A stretch of 17,319 nucleotides of DNA from Bacillota bacterium (GCA_023392995.1 JAEWMZ010000172.1:1-17319); one strand, 5' to 3'; positions 1 through 7,707 are shown, counted from the stretch's first letter. A program made the numbers and translations. Notes: generated from the letters alone by a model not told the origin.

Positions 1-26
1 TAATGTTATTTATTAGTAATGCTAAA

Positions 27-55
27 TTGAAAAATGTCGTAAGAAATATTAATAT
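27..55 (+). promoter_or_regulatory. Predicted sigma-A promoter of xpt
   Basis: A -35 box TTGAAA (27-32) and a -10 box TAATAT (50-55) are separated by exactly 17 bases. Transcription should start near 62, leaving a leader of only about 50 bases before the xpt start. This is inferred from sequence only. Confidence 0.65.
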
Positions 56-111
56 GACACATGTGTTGTTACTTTAAAAAGATATCGAAAGCGATGTGGC
101 GGAGGTTCATA

Positions 112-687
112 ATGCAGTTATTAAAGGATAGAATTAGAAAAGACGGTAAGATTCGCGGGGGAAATGTATTAAAAGTCGATAGCTTTTTGAATCATCAGAT
201 GGACATAGAATTATTCGGGGAGATAGGTAAGGAATTTAAGAGAAGATTTGCTGATAGTGATATCACAAAGATACTTACAATAGAGGCATCAGGAATTGGA
301 ATTGCATGTATCGCAGCCCAGAATTTTAAGGTACCTGTGGTATTTGCAAAAAAGAACCAGACAAAAAATATAGCAGGTGATGTTTACACCAGCCAGGTAG
401 AATCCTTTACCCATGGCAGAGTATATGACATCATTGTATCGAAGGATTTCTTAAAGCCGGAGGACAAGGTTTTAATTATTGATGATTTTCTGGCAAATGG
501 AGCTGCCTTGTTAGGTCTTTCCAAATTAGTGAAGGATGCGGGTGCAACCCTGGTAGGTGCGGGCATCGTAATCGAGAAGGGCTTCCAGGAAGGCGGAGCC
601 TTGATACGGAGTAGCGGCGTAAGGGTGGAATCTTTGGCAATTGTGGAAGCCATGAGTGAGGAAACAGGGATTGTTTTTCGTGATTGA
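112..687 (+). CDS. xpt: Xanthine phosphoribosyltransferase
   Basis: Purine salvage enzyme converting xanthine plus PRPP to XMP in the cytoplasm. The 191-residue product matches the usual Xpt length (about 190). The PRPP-binding loop VLIIDDFLANGAA is at residues 120-132. Asn27 and Lys156 fall where the Bacillus subtilis enzyme has its base-binding Asn27 and Lys156. The ATG at 112 is chosen because GGAGGT (101-106) lies just upstream. A longer frame from 61 would add 17 unsupported residues and begin at about the predicted transcription start. The gene has its own promoter and precedes a nucleoside ABC transporter, which fits a purine uptake and salvage locus. No purine riboswitch fits between promoter and start codon, although xpt in Firmicutes is often controlled that way. 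Confidence 0.93.
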   Translation: MQLLKDRIRKDGKIRGGNVLKVDSFLNHQMDIELFGEIGKEFKRRFADSDITKILTIEASGIGIACIAAQNFKVPVVFAKKNQTKNIAGDVYTSQVESFTHGRVYDIIVSKDFLKPEDKVLIIDDFLANGAALLGLSKLVKDAGATLVGAGIVIEKGFQEGGALIRSSGVRVESLAIVEAMSEETGIVFRD

Positions 688-716
688 GAGGTTAGCAGGC
701 TTCTAATAACGATCAC

Positions 717-747
717 GATCAATAAAGCTTACGCTATAGCATTGATC
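717..747 (+). other. Stem-loop between xpt and the transporter operon
   Basis: GATCAAT (717-723) and ATTGATC (741-747) form a perfect 7-bp stem. An inner GCT/AGC (727-729/738-740) continues the stem after an AAA bulge. There is no T-run after it, so a simple terminator is doubtful. It may be the 3' end structure of xpt or part of the long leader of the next operon. Confidence 0.4.
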
Positions 748-770
748 GAATTTATGATTAAGATTTACAA

Positions 771-910
771 AGGCGTACTATCTTAATTCTCCGATTTGCG
801 AGAATGTCCTGCACTCCGCGACTAGCAGTCGAATGATGCGGGTACGATAGAATCTGCCTCGTAGATAAATACAACCCGGGAGCAATCCCCAATACGGAAC
901 TAAAATTCCG
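771..910 (+). promoter_or_regulatory. Folded 5' leader upstream of BMP transporter operon, class not identified
   Basis: The 247-base gap before the lipoprotein gene holds several nested perfect helices. AGGC 771-774 pairs with GCCT 856-859, and CTATC 778-782 with GATAG 846-850. These enclose two arms: ATTCTC 786-791/GAGAAT 800-805, and CCTGCA 808-813/TGCGGG 837-842 capped by CGACT 819-823/AGTCG 827-831. The result is a three-way junction. A separate hairpin CGGAA 895-899/TTCCG 906-910 sits just before the AGGAGGAG ribosome site (920-927). The layout suggests a cis-regulatory RNA, but the motifs of purine, guanidine, PRPP, TPP, THF and cobalamin riboswitches were not recognised. No convincing promoter was found in 688-770. 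Confidence 0.4.
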
Positions 911-934
911 GCAAACATTAGGAGGAGAATTAGG

Positions 935-2137
935 ATGTTCAAGAAGCTTTTATCATTTACGTTAGTACTTATGATGATGGTATCCCTGACAGCATGTGGA
1001 GCCAAAAACACGACTACCTCAAAAGATGCAGCGAAGGACGATGCAGCTGTAACAGAGGGAGCAGCTACAAGCGAGGGAACAGATACTGCAGCAGCTACCG
1101 GATTATTTGCACCGGTTGCAAAAGAAGATATTAAGGTTGGTGTAATACATATCGGCGATCCGGCAGACGGAGCTGGCTACAGCTTTGCACACGATCAGGG
1201 TATCGTAGCAATGCAGCAGACTTTAGGTCTTTCTGATGGACAGATTATTCGTAAAAACAATGTAAGTGATTCTGATGCAGTAGCAATCAGAACAGCAATC
1301 GAAGAGTGTTTAGAGGAAGGCTGCCAAATCATCTTTGGTACAAGCTGGGGCTACATGGATACCATGGAGCAGTTGGCTGCGGAATATCCGGAAGTAATCT
1401 TCTCTCACTGCTCCGGTTATAAGAGCAATGGCACTAATTTCAACAACTATTTTGGACGTATTTATCAGGCACGTTACCTGGCAGGTGTTGCAGCAGGTTT
1501 AAAGACACAGTCTGATAAGATTGGCTTTGTAGCAGCGATGGGCAAGGACAATTCCGAGGTTACCGGCGGTATTAATGCATTTGCTATGGGTATTGAATCC
1601 GTGAATCCGGATGCGAAGGTATATGTTAAAGTTACAAACTCCTGGTTCGATCCTACCTTAGAGCAGCAGGCAGCAGAAAGCTTACTGGACATGGGCTGTG
1701 ATGTCATCGGACAGCATGCGGATACAACAGCTCCTCAGCTGGCAGCAGAGGCTAGAGGCGTATGGGGCTGTGGTTATAACTCTGATATGACGAAGGATGC
1801 TCCTGCGGCACACTTAACAGCTCCAATCTGGAACTGGGGTGCTTACTATACCAGCGCTGTTCAGTCTGTTATCGATGGAACCTGGACTGGTGAGAATTAT
1901 TTCGGTGGTATGGCAGAGGGTCTTGTTGATATCTCTCCGTTATCTAACAATGTAGCAGAGGGTACCGCAGAAGCAGTGGATGCTGCAAAGCAGAAAATCC
2001 TCGGCGGCTTCAAGGTATTTGAAGGAAATATCGTAGATAACGAAGGTAATCAGATCTGTGCGGAAGGAAGTTCCCTTACCGATGGAGATATTACAGGTAA
2101 AATGAACTGGTACTACAAGAACGTTGTAGTTCAATAA
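935..2137 (+). CDS. BMP-family nucleoside-binding lipoprotein of ABC transporter
   Basis: Extracellular solute-binding protein of 400 residues anchored by a lipid. The N-terminus has a short positive region, a hydrophobic core and the lipobox LTAC (Cys21). An Ala/Thr/Asp-rich linker follows (about 22-55), then the Bmp/PnrA-type domain (about 65-395). The stretch GDPADGAGYSFAH near the domain start resembles the ligand-site region of BMP proteins, which in characterised members bind purine nucleosides. AGGAGGAG (920-927) precedes the ATG. It is the first gene of a four-gene transporter operon (15 bases to the ATPase frame). Substrate is inferred as a nucleoside or purine from family and from the adjacent xpt; it is not shown by the sequence. 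Confidence 0.9.
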   Translation: MFKKLLSFTLVLMMMVSLTACGAKNTTTSKDAAKDDAAVTEGAATSEGTDTAAATGLFAPVAKEDIKVGVIHIGDPADGAGYSFAHDQGIVAMQQTLGLSDGQIIRKNNVSDSDAVAIRTAIEECLEEGCQIIFGTSWGYMDTMEQLAAEYPEVIFSHCSGYKSNGTNFNNYFGRIYQARYLAGVAAGLKTQSDKIGFVAAMGKDNSEVTGGINAFAMGIESVNPDAKVYVKVTNSWFDPTLEQQAAESLLDMGCDVIGQHADTTAPQLAAEARGVWGCGYNSDMTKDAPAAHLTAPIWNWGAYYTSAVQSVIDGTWTGENYFGGMAEGLVDISPLSNNVAEGTAEAVDAAKQKILGGFKVFEGNIVDNEGNQICAEGSSLTDGDITGKMNWYYKNVVVQ

Positions 2138-2167
2138 ATAAGAATTGATTGGATGGCAGGAGTGCAT

Positions 2168-3706
2168 ATGAAAAAGGAAGCCATGGCAATCGAACTGAAA
2201 CAGATTACAAAAACGTTTGGGTCGGTTGTAGCAAACAACAAAATAGACCTGTCCGTTAAGCAGGGTGAGATTCTCGCCCTGCTTGGCGAAAACGGATCAG
2301 GTAAAACAACATTGATGAACATGCTCTCAGGTATTTATAAGCCGGACAGCGGTTCTATTTTCATTAATGGGCAGAGTGTCACCATTAATTCCCCGGAGGA
2401 TTCCATAAGACTGGGGGTTGGTATGATTCATCAGCATTTTAAGCTGGTGGAGGCATTATCAGCGGCAGATAATATTATTTTAGGTGCGAAAGAAAAAGGA
2501 TTCTTCCTTAATAAGTCGAGATCAGAGAAAATACGTGAGATTAGTAAACGCTTTGGTCTGGAGATTGACTCAGAGAAGAAAGTATATCAGATGTCCGTAA
2601 GTGAAAAGCAGACCGTAGAAATTATCAAAGTGCTTTATCGCCAGGCGGATATTTTAATTTTAGATGAACCGACGGCGGTACTCACACCCCAGGAAACCAA
2701 AAGACTCTTTGAAATACTAAGACGCATGAAGGAGGAAGGCTGTGCGGTTATCATCATAACTCATAAGCTGAATGAGGTACTGGAAATCAGTGACCGTGTG
2801 ACAATCCTTCGGAAAGGTGAAAGTGTTGCAACGGTAAACACGGCGGAGTCAAGTGCGAAGGAATTAACAGAAATCATGGTCGGTAGACCAATTGAATTAT
2901 CCATCGACCATCCGGAAACCACCTTTGATGAGAACCTGCTGGAGATCCACCATTTGACGGTCTGTGATGAAGAAGGCTTTGAGATGATTAAGGATATCTC
3001 TTTTGACTTAAACAGAGGAGAGATTCTTGGTGTGGCAGGTGTGGCCGGCAGCGGTCAGAAGGAGCTTTGTGAAGCCTTAGCCGGACTTCTTCCGGTAAAG
3101 CAAGGGGCAATTCTATATCATAAGGAAAACCTGGTAGGTAAATCACCCAGTGAGATTATTAAGATGGGCATCAGTATGAGCTTTATTCCCGAGGATCGTC
3201 TGGGAATGGGACTTGCTGCCTCCATGGGTATGGTGGATAATATGCTTTTAAAAACCTACCATGAAGGAAAGAGTCCTTTTGTGAGTAAAAAAGCGGCAAG
3301 AGAGCTATCGAAGCGTCTGGTGAAGCAATTAGGGATTGTTACCCCAAGTGTGGATACTCCCGTGCGCAGACTGTCCGGCGGTAATGTACAGAAGGTGCTT
3401 TTGGGAAGAGAAATTGAATCACAGCCCAATGTACTGATTACTGCGTACGCGGTTCGTGGCCTCGATATCAATTCTTCCTATACCATCTATGACCTAATCA
3501 ATGAACAAAAGCAAAAGGGTGTTGGTGTTCTCTTTATTGGTGAGGATCTGGATGTTATGCTGGAGCTTTGCGATAGAATTATGGTGTTGTGTAACGGTAA
3601 AGTAACAGGTATTGTAAAGGCAAAGGATGCGACCAAGGAGAAGCTGGGTCTGTTAATGACCGATGCAGAGAAGGGAGGAGACACGCACAATGGAACGAAG
3701 CATTAG
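2168..3706 (+). CDS. Nucleoside/sugar-type ABC transporter ATPase with two NBDs
   Basis: Cytoplasmic ATPase of 512 residues with two nucleotide-binding domains, as in RbsA/MglA and NupO/YufO. Domain 1 has Walker A GENGSGKTT and Walker B ILILDEPT, but its signature region reads MSVSEKQ instead of LSGGQ. Domain 2 has a degenerate Walker A (GVAGSGQK), an intact signature LSGGN and a Walker B region degraded to LITAYAVRGLD. One composite catalytic site (domain 1 Walker motifs plus domain 2 signature) is therefore expected, which is usual in this family. The ATG at 2168 is chosen because AGGAG (2158-2162) sits 5 bases upstream; an in-frame ATG at 2153 lacks a site. The 3' end overlaps the next gene by 17 bases. 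Confidence 0.92.
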   Translation: MKKEAMAIELKQITKTFGSVVANNKIDLSVKQGEILALLGENGSGKTTLMNMLSGIYKPDSGSIFINGQSVTINSPEDSIRLGVGMIHQHFKLVEALSAADNIILGAKEKGFFLNKSRSEKIREISKRFGLEIDSEKKVYQMSVSEKQTVEIIKVLYRQADILILDEPTAVLTPQETKRLFEILRRMKEEGCAVIIITHKLNEVLEISDRVTILRKGESVATVNTAESSAKELTEIMVGRPIELSIDHPETTFDENLLEIHHLTVCDEEGFEMIKDISFDLNRGEILGVAGVAGSGQKELCEALAGLLPVKQGAILYHKENLVGKSPSEIIKMGISMSFIPEDRLGMGLAASMGMVDNMLLKTYHEGKSPFVSKKAARELSKRLVKQLGIVTPSVDTPVRRLSGGNVQKVLLGREIESQPNVLITAYAVRGLDINSSYTIYDLINEQKQKGVGVLFIGEDLDVMLELCDRIMVLCNGKVTGIVKAKDATKEKLGLLMTDAEKGGDTHNGTKH

Positions 3707-4781
3707 AATGAAAAAAGAGCCTCTCTTTCATGTGGTAAAAAAGGCGGAGGTCTCCTACGCTAAGACAGTGCTGTTGTCCCTGCTGGCGGTGGTGATTGCA
3801 ATTATTGCCGGCGGCATCTTTATCCTTGCCATTGGCCAGAATCCCTTTGAGATCTATGCTTCCATTGTACAGGGAGCCTGGAGAAGTAAGATTGCGGCAA
3901 AGGGTACCATTAAAATAGCCATTCCTCTATTAATTGCGGCACTGGGCATTACACCTGCCTTTCAGATGAAATTCTGGAACATTGGTGCGGAAGGTCAGAT
4001 CATTATGGGTGGTATCTTTGCTACCTATTTTGCATTATTTATGACCGGACTTCCCCACTGGCTGCTGCTTATCCTGATGTTTCTGGCAGGAGCGGTCGGC
4101 GGCGGTTTATGGGGCTTGATTCCGGCATACTTTAAGACCAAGTATGGTACCAACGAAACCCTGTTTACCTTAATGATGAATTACATTGCTTTGTATATGA
4201 TTAAATATCTGACCGAAGGTCCCTGGCGTGATCCGGCTTCCTCCGGGTTCCCGAAGATTGCTACCTTCGAGCCCAATGCGAGACTGGATCAGGTTTTTGG
4301 CGTACATGCGGGCTGGTTAATTGGTTTAATCCTTGTTGTGGTAATGTTCATTTATTTGAGATTCTCAAAGCAGGGCTACGAAATCAGTGTTGTCGGTGAA
4401 AGTACCAATACCGCAAGATACGCGGGTATGAATGTAAAGAAAATTGTAATCCGGACTATGTTCCTAAGCGGCGCAATCTGTGGTATCGCAGGAATGTGTC
4501 AGGTCAGCGGTGCGGCCTATACCTTGGGCGAAGGCGTTGCTGGCGGTGTAGGCTTTACGGCAATTATTGTTGCCTGGCTGGCGCAGTTAAATCCCATTAT
4601 AATATTAATTGTAACAGTGCTGTTTAGTATGCTGGACAAGGGCTGCAGCGTTATGCAGAGTGCATTTGGACTGTCTCCTGCAGTGTCTTCTATTTTGCAG
4701 GGTATCATCCTGTTCTCGATTCTGGCGCTGGATTTCTTTAACCGTTATCGATTTGTATTAAGACAAAGGAGGAAGGCATAA
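3690..4781 (+). CDS. ABC transporter permease, BPD_transp_2 family, first subunit
   Basis: Integral membrane permease of 363 residues, similar to NupP/YufP of nucleoside transporters. After a basic N-terminus it has a long hydrophobic helix (about 25-48), then multiple membrane segments in the arrangement of the branched-chain/ribose-type permease family. The conserved loop GYEISVVGES..ARYAGMN (about 230-250) is the likely contact with the ATPase. GGGAGGAG (3673-3680) precedes the ATG at 3690 by 9 bases, so this start is preferred to 3663 and to a second ATG at 3708. The gene overlaps the ATPase gene by 17 bases, and its TAA overlaps the ATG of the next gene by one base (TAATG), indicating translational coupling. 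Confidence 0.92.
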   Translation: MERSIRMKKEPLFHVVKKAEVSYAKTVLLSLLAVVIAIIAGGIFILAIGQNPFEIYASIVQGAWRSKIAAKGTIKIAIPLLIAALGITPAFQMKFWNIGAEGQIIMGGIFATYFALFMTGLPHWLLLILMFLAGAVGGGLWGLIPAYFKTKYGTNETLFTLMMNYIALYMIKYLTEGPWRDPASSGFPKIATFEPNARLDQVFGVHAGWLIGLILVVVMFIYLRFSKQGYEISVVGESTNTARYAGMNVKKIVIRTMFLSGAICGIAGMCQVSGAAYTLGEGVAGGVGFTAIIVAWLAQLNPIIILIVTVLFSMLDKGCSVMQSAFGLSPAVSSILQGIILFSILALDFFNRYRFVLRQRRKA

Positions 4782-5731
4782 TGATCATTAATTTTTTATT
4801 TGCAGCCATTAAAGCCGGAACTCCGCTGTTGTTTGGTACCACCGGTGAAATCATGACAGAGAAAACCGGTCATTTGAATCTGGGTGTAGAGGGTATGATG
4901 TTCATGGGAGCCTTTATGAGCTTCTTTGTGGCCTATCATTCGGATAACCTGGCTCTGGCATTATTGGCGGCCTTTGCGATCGGCGTATTTGCGGCTTTTA
5001 TCTATGCAGTCTTGACCGTAAGCTTTATGGCAAATCAGAATGTAACCGGTCTTACCTTAACCATCTTTGGTGCAGGCTTTGCAAAGTTTTTCGGCGCCAT
5101 GATGATTGACGCGGCAGGCGGTTCACCAAAGCTTTCCGCTAAGTTTCTAAAGGCGATCTCTGAGAAATCAATTCCGGTGCTGGGAGATATTCCGGTGATT
5201 GGAAAGCTCCTCTTTTCTCATAATCCGCTGGTGTATCTTGCGGTGGTGATCGCAATTCTGTGTACGATATATATGTTAAAAACCCGCAGCGGCCTGAATA
5301 TGAGAGCAGTAGGCGAGAATCCCGGTGCGGCGGATGCGGCAGGAATCAATGTAACGCTTACCAAGTATCTTCATATCATGGTGGGCGGCGGTATCTGTGG
5401 CTTGGGCGGGGCATACCTCTCCCTGATTAATGGAGGCGGCATCTGGAACAACAGCAGCGTGGTGAATGGCCAGGGCTGGATCTCCGTAGCACTCGTTATC
5501 TTTGCAAGCTGGAATCCGGCAAAGGCGATTATCGGTTCCCTGGTATTTGGTGCCTTTAGTGTTCTTCAGTTCTATGTGCCAAAGAATATTATTGAAATAC
5601 CAAATGCTTTCTATGTGATGCTGCCCTTCTTAATTACGACCTTTGTATTAATTGTTACGTCCATGAAGAAGTCGAAGGAAGGCTCCCAGCCTGCCGGCTG
5701 TGGTGTGAATTACTTTAGAGAAGAACGCTAG
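4781..5731 (+). CDS. ABC transporter permease, BPD_transp_2 family, second subunit
   Basis: Second membrane subunit of 316 residues, similar to NupQ/YufQ. Family features include an early LFGTTGEIMTEKTGHLNLGVEG stretch, split here by the first membrane segments, and the loop GLNMRAVGENPGAADAAGIN that matches the coupling-loop region of the partner permease. About eight hydrophobic segments are visible. Ribosome site AAAGGAGG is at 4766-4772, and the start codon overlaps the previous stop. This is the last gene of the operon; the two permeases, the ATPase and the lipoprotein make a complete importer. The C-terminal tail is hydrophilic and contains Cys and Lys residues. Confidence 0.92.
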   Translation: MIINFLFAAIKAGTPLLFGTTGEIMTEKTGHLNLGVEGMMFMGAFMSFFVAYHSDNLALALLAAFAIGVFAAFIYAVLTVSFMANQNVTGLTLTIFGAGFAKFFGAMMIDAAGGSPKLSAKFLKAISEKSIPVLGDIPVIGKLLFSHNPLVYLAVVIAILCTIYMLKTRSGLNMRAVGENPGAADAAGINVTLTKYLHIMVGGGICGLGGAYLSLINGGGIWNNSSVVNGQGWISVALVIFASWNPAKAIIGSLVFGAFSVLQFYVPKNIIEIPNAFYVMLPFLITTFVLIVTSMKKSKEGSQPAGCGVNYFREER

Positions 5732-5843
5732 AAATATGTAATGTAATCGTAGGCTTAACCCATGGGGCTGATGAAATCACAGAAAATCAGGTGCTTTTAT
5801 TGTAACCACGGAGGATACCTACCTTTGAATAGGAATGCAGATA

Positions 5844-5873
5844 GGGACTGGTCTTTGTTATTAGACCAGTCCC
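5844..5873. terminator. Strong stem-loop between convergent genes
   Basis: GGGACTGGTCT (5844-5854) pairs perfectly with AGACCAGTCCC (5863-5873) around an 8-base loop. It lies between the end of the permease operon (+) and the end of the kinase gene (-), whose stop begins 4 bases later. Neither side has a clear T-run, so it may be a bidirectional or 3'-protecting structure and not a classical intrinsic terminator. Confidence 0.55.
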
Positions 5874-5877
5874 TGAA

Positions 5878-6696
5878 TTATTGATGAAATAGATATTGAT
5901 ACTTTCTCATTTGCTGCCGGAGGGTATCTTCGATTCGATCCAGTATCCATTCCTCATAAATATCATGAAATTTGCCAAGCTCTTTTATAACATCACTCAT
6001 TTGAAAGGTGAAGTTAAGTTGACGACCGTATAAACCAACTGCCTCATCCGCCTGCTCATCAAAGTCAAAAGCAAATGGTTTAGCTTGAATGCGGGAAGTA
6101 CATTCAGCAACGGTTGTACCTTGAATAAAGTCTGTGGATGTATCAGCGAAGAGAGCAAGTCCATTGTCGAAAATGTGGCAAGGAAGATATTGTTTCACCT
6201 TTGAATTATATTTTAGGGCAATATTGTTTGTGTGCCGATCCTCATTAAAAAAGAAGGCATCTAATTCAAGTATTAATGACAAATACTTACCAAAATCCTT
6301 TAGACCAGTGAAGTTCTGAATAACTTGTACGAAAAATGCCACTCGTTCTCTTGTCGTATTAATACGTGAAAGTTCTGATGTTAAGCTTAGACCGGTGTAC
6401 TGACGATATAAATGATCAACCGTCACCAATTCTTCATCAGCTTGAAGGAAATTAAGGCTTTTGCACCCTTTATATATAATTCCTTTATATTCAATCATTG
6501 CTGGTTCATATACAACAAAATTCGTTATATTTGAATGCTGTAGTAGTCTGGAAACAATAACTTCGGCAAGACCTTCATAGCCCATGTGATCTGCTTTGTA
6601 CCAATACCCATTTCGTTTGAATTTTAATTGATTTCCTTTGGAAGAGTGCCCCTGCGTTTCACATGGAGTACATTGGTCAAGATTTATCATTTCCAT
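5878..6696 (-). CDS. HipA/CtkA-like serine/threonine kinase
   Basis: Probable protein kinase of 272 residues. The catalytic loop NEDRHTNN (151-158; Asp153, His155, Asn157) and the metal-binding IFDNG (175-179; Asp177) match the HipA C-terminal kinase pattern. Lys34 in YWYKAD is a likely ATP-contacting lysine and Glu41/Glu45 may complete the pocket. At 272 residues it is shorter than classical HipA (about 440) and lacks the HipA N-terminal subdomain, closer to compact CtkA/HipT-like kinases. The ATG at 6696 has a GAGGAGG site 7-9 bases upstream. The start overlaps the preceding HTH gene by 20 bases, so the two are translated together. Function as a toxin or signalling kinase is inferred; the target is unknown. 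Confidence 0.75.
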   Translation of the reverse strand: MEMINLDQCTPCETQGHSSKGNQLKFKRNGYWYKADHMGYEGLAEVIVSRLLQHSNITNFVVYEPAMIEYKGIIYKGCKSLNFLQADEELVTVDHLYRQYTGLSLTSELSRINTTRERVAFFVQVIQNFTGLKDFGKYLSLILELDAFFFNEDRHTNNIALKYNSKVKQYLPCHIFDNGLALFADTSTDFIQGTTVAECTSRIQAKPFAFDFDEQADEAVGLYGRQLNFTFQMSDVIKELGKFHDIYEEWILDRIEDTLRQQMRKYQYLFHQ

Positions 6697-7351
6697 AAGG
6701 ATTCCTCCTCTGCAGATAATTTATTTTTATCCACTGATTGTCTTCTGCCATTCTTCCTTGAGTTTTTTCTATGATCTGAAGAGGATCATAACCTGAAACA
6801 TCAATGTCTCGTAGGATGTTCTTTATATTAGCCCTAGTTTTAGGAAAACATCGTCGTTCAAGGAAATATTCAAAATCCTCCCAAGTAGGATTTGTTACGG
6901 CACCAAAGGCACGATGTATCGTATCATTGGTGTAGTTTGCTATATAGATCTTCCTGTTCATGAAATCAATGTCAATCGTAGTACAAAGTTCATTTTCATG
7001 CATATATTCCATACGCATTGTAATGAATGGATTTTTTTGAGCCCTTTTATCAGAAGCAATATATTTTGATATAGTCTGCCGCGTAGTATTAAAGTGAGCT
7101 GCAATTTCTTGTATCGAGCAGCCATTCTCATACATATATGTTATTTTTGAAATATCCTGTTCAGTAAATATCGCTTTTCGACCTGCACCACGGACATTAA
7201 CTGGTTTAGTGTTCTGGAATAGCTGGTCGTACTTCTGTGCTTTTTCCGCTATTTTCTTAAGGTTGTCCTCATTATCAGTACCAAATATATGCATCAGCAA
7301 TTCCCTCATTTCCGGATGATGTACTGATATATTATATTCCAGATTTTTCAT
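6677..7351 (-). CDS. HTH DNA-binding protein paired with HipA-like kinase
   Basis: A 224-residue protein. Residues 30-45 are helical and charged. Residues 55-59 (GAGRK) followed by a helix-turn-helix (about 62-99, CSIQEIAAHFNTTRQTISKYI) resemble the C-terminal DNA-binding part of Hin-type resolvases, but no recombinase catalytic domain is present. The C-terminal part (about 120-210) has a beta-rich stretch, then RRCFPKTR and YDPLQIIEKTQGRMAED, a pattern I associate from memory with proteins next to HipA-like genes in Firmicutes. The ATG at 7351 is preferred because GGCGGTG lies 7 bases upstream; the frame can start at a GTG (7360) that lies inside that site. Likely an autorepressor and antitoxin-like partner, acting at the twin palindromes upstream. 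Confidence 0.7.
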   Translation of the reverse strand: MKNLEYNISVHHPEMRELLMHIFGTDNEDNLKKIAEKAQKYDQLFQNTKPVNVRGAGRKAIFTEQDISKITYMYENGCSIQEIAAHFNTTRQTISKYIASDKRAQKNPFITMRMEYMHENELCTTIDIDFMNRKIYIANYTNDTIHRAFGAVTNPTWEDFEYFLERRCFPKTRANIKNILRDIDVSGYDPLQIIEKTQGRMAEDNQWIKINYLQRRNPYGNDKS

Positions 7352-7370
7352 AATATTCACCGCCTACTGA

Positions 7371-7394
7371 TGTAAAGTAATTAATTATTTTACA
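7371..7394. promoter_or_regulatory. Operator-like palindrome 1 (24 bp)
   Basis: A near-perfect palindrome with arms TGTAAAGTAATT and AATTATTTTACA; only one symmetric base pair is broken. It lies between the predicted -10 and the start codon of the HTH gene and shares core and outer half-sites with the palindrome at 7421-7444. Probable binding site of the HTH protein. Confidence 0.6.
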
Positions 7395-7397
7395 TAT

Positions 7398-7426
7398 AGT
7401 GTAGCATTATATTGAACTAATGTCAA
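7398..7426 (-). promoter_or_regulatory. Predicted promoter of the HTH/kinase unit
   Basis: On the minus strand, -35 TTGACA (7421-7426) and -10 TACACT (7398-7403) are 17 bases apart. The -35 box is the first half-site of operator 2 and operator 1 lies just downstream of the expected start, a classical arrangement for autorepression. A TATAAT (7406-7411) also occurs but has no -35 partner at proper spacing. Confidence 0.6.
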
Positions 7427-7452
7427 ATAATTAATTAGTTGACATTAGTTCA
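7413..7452. promoter_or_regulatory. Operator-like palindrome 2 (24-bp core in 40-bp dyad)
   Basis: The core 7421-7444 has arms TGTCAAATAATT and AATTAGTTGACA, matching palindrome 1 in layout (TGT-AA...TAATTAATTA...TT-ACA). Flanking bases extend the symmetry so that TGAACTAATGTCAA (7413-7426) is perfectly complementary to the far arm ending at 7452. The centre is 50 bp from the centre of palindrome 1, about five helical turns. Confidence 0.6.
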
Positions 7453-7707
7453 TTTAGAAATTAACTGAAAGAATAATTCGTGTTACTTCATCCTGTGATG
7501 TTACCTATTCATATAGAGATATCAGAATAGTATAAATTGGTATAGATCCAAAGAAATGCAACAGAATTATTTAAATTAGCTGGAAAAAATATATAGCTAT
7601 GTTGGTGATATCATCACAGAAGAATCATTCATAGGGTGGTATAGTAAGCTCATAAGATAAAATAAATAATGTAAACAATTTAATTTTAATATATAGGAGG
7701 ATTCATT
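7453..7707. other. AT-rich gap upstream of trxA, no gene seen
   Basis: This divergent intergenic stretch holds no credible open frame or RNA gene. Several -10-like hexamers occur (for example TATAGT near 7640) but none has a good -35 partner, so the thioredoxin promoter is not assigned. AGGAGG just before 7708 is the thioredoxin ribosome site. Confidence 0.4.

Noticed and set aside
384..722. Minus-strand frame opposite xpt
   Set aside because: Antisense shadow of a well-supported gene without its own ribosome site or known domain.
688..934. Purine riboswitch in front of the nucleoside transporter
   Set aside because: The conserved loop and junction bases of the purine aptamer are absent, although a three-way junction can be drawn.
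5768..5785. Hammerhead-like core CTGATGA followed by GAAA after the transporter operon
   Set aside because: The 7 bases between the boxes (AATCACA) cannot form stem II, and no matching stem III with an NUH cleavage site was found. Probably chance.
7600..7620. Crp/Fnr-like dyad GTGAT..ATCAC upstream of trxA
   Set aside because: The symmetry does not have the usual half-site spacing for Crp or Fnr and no promoter is placed next to it.
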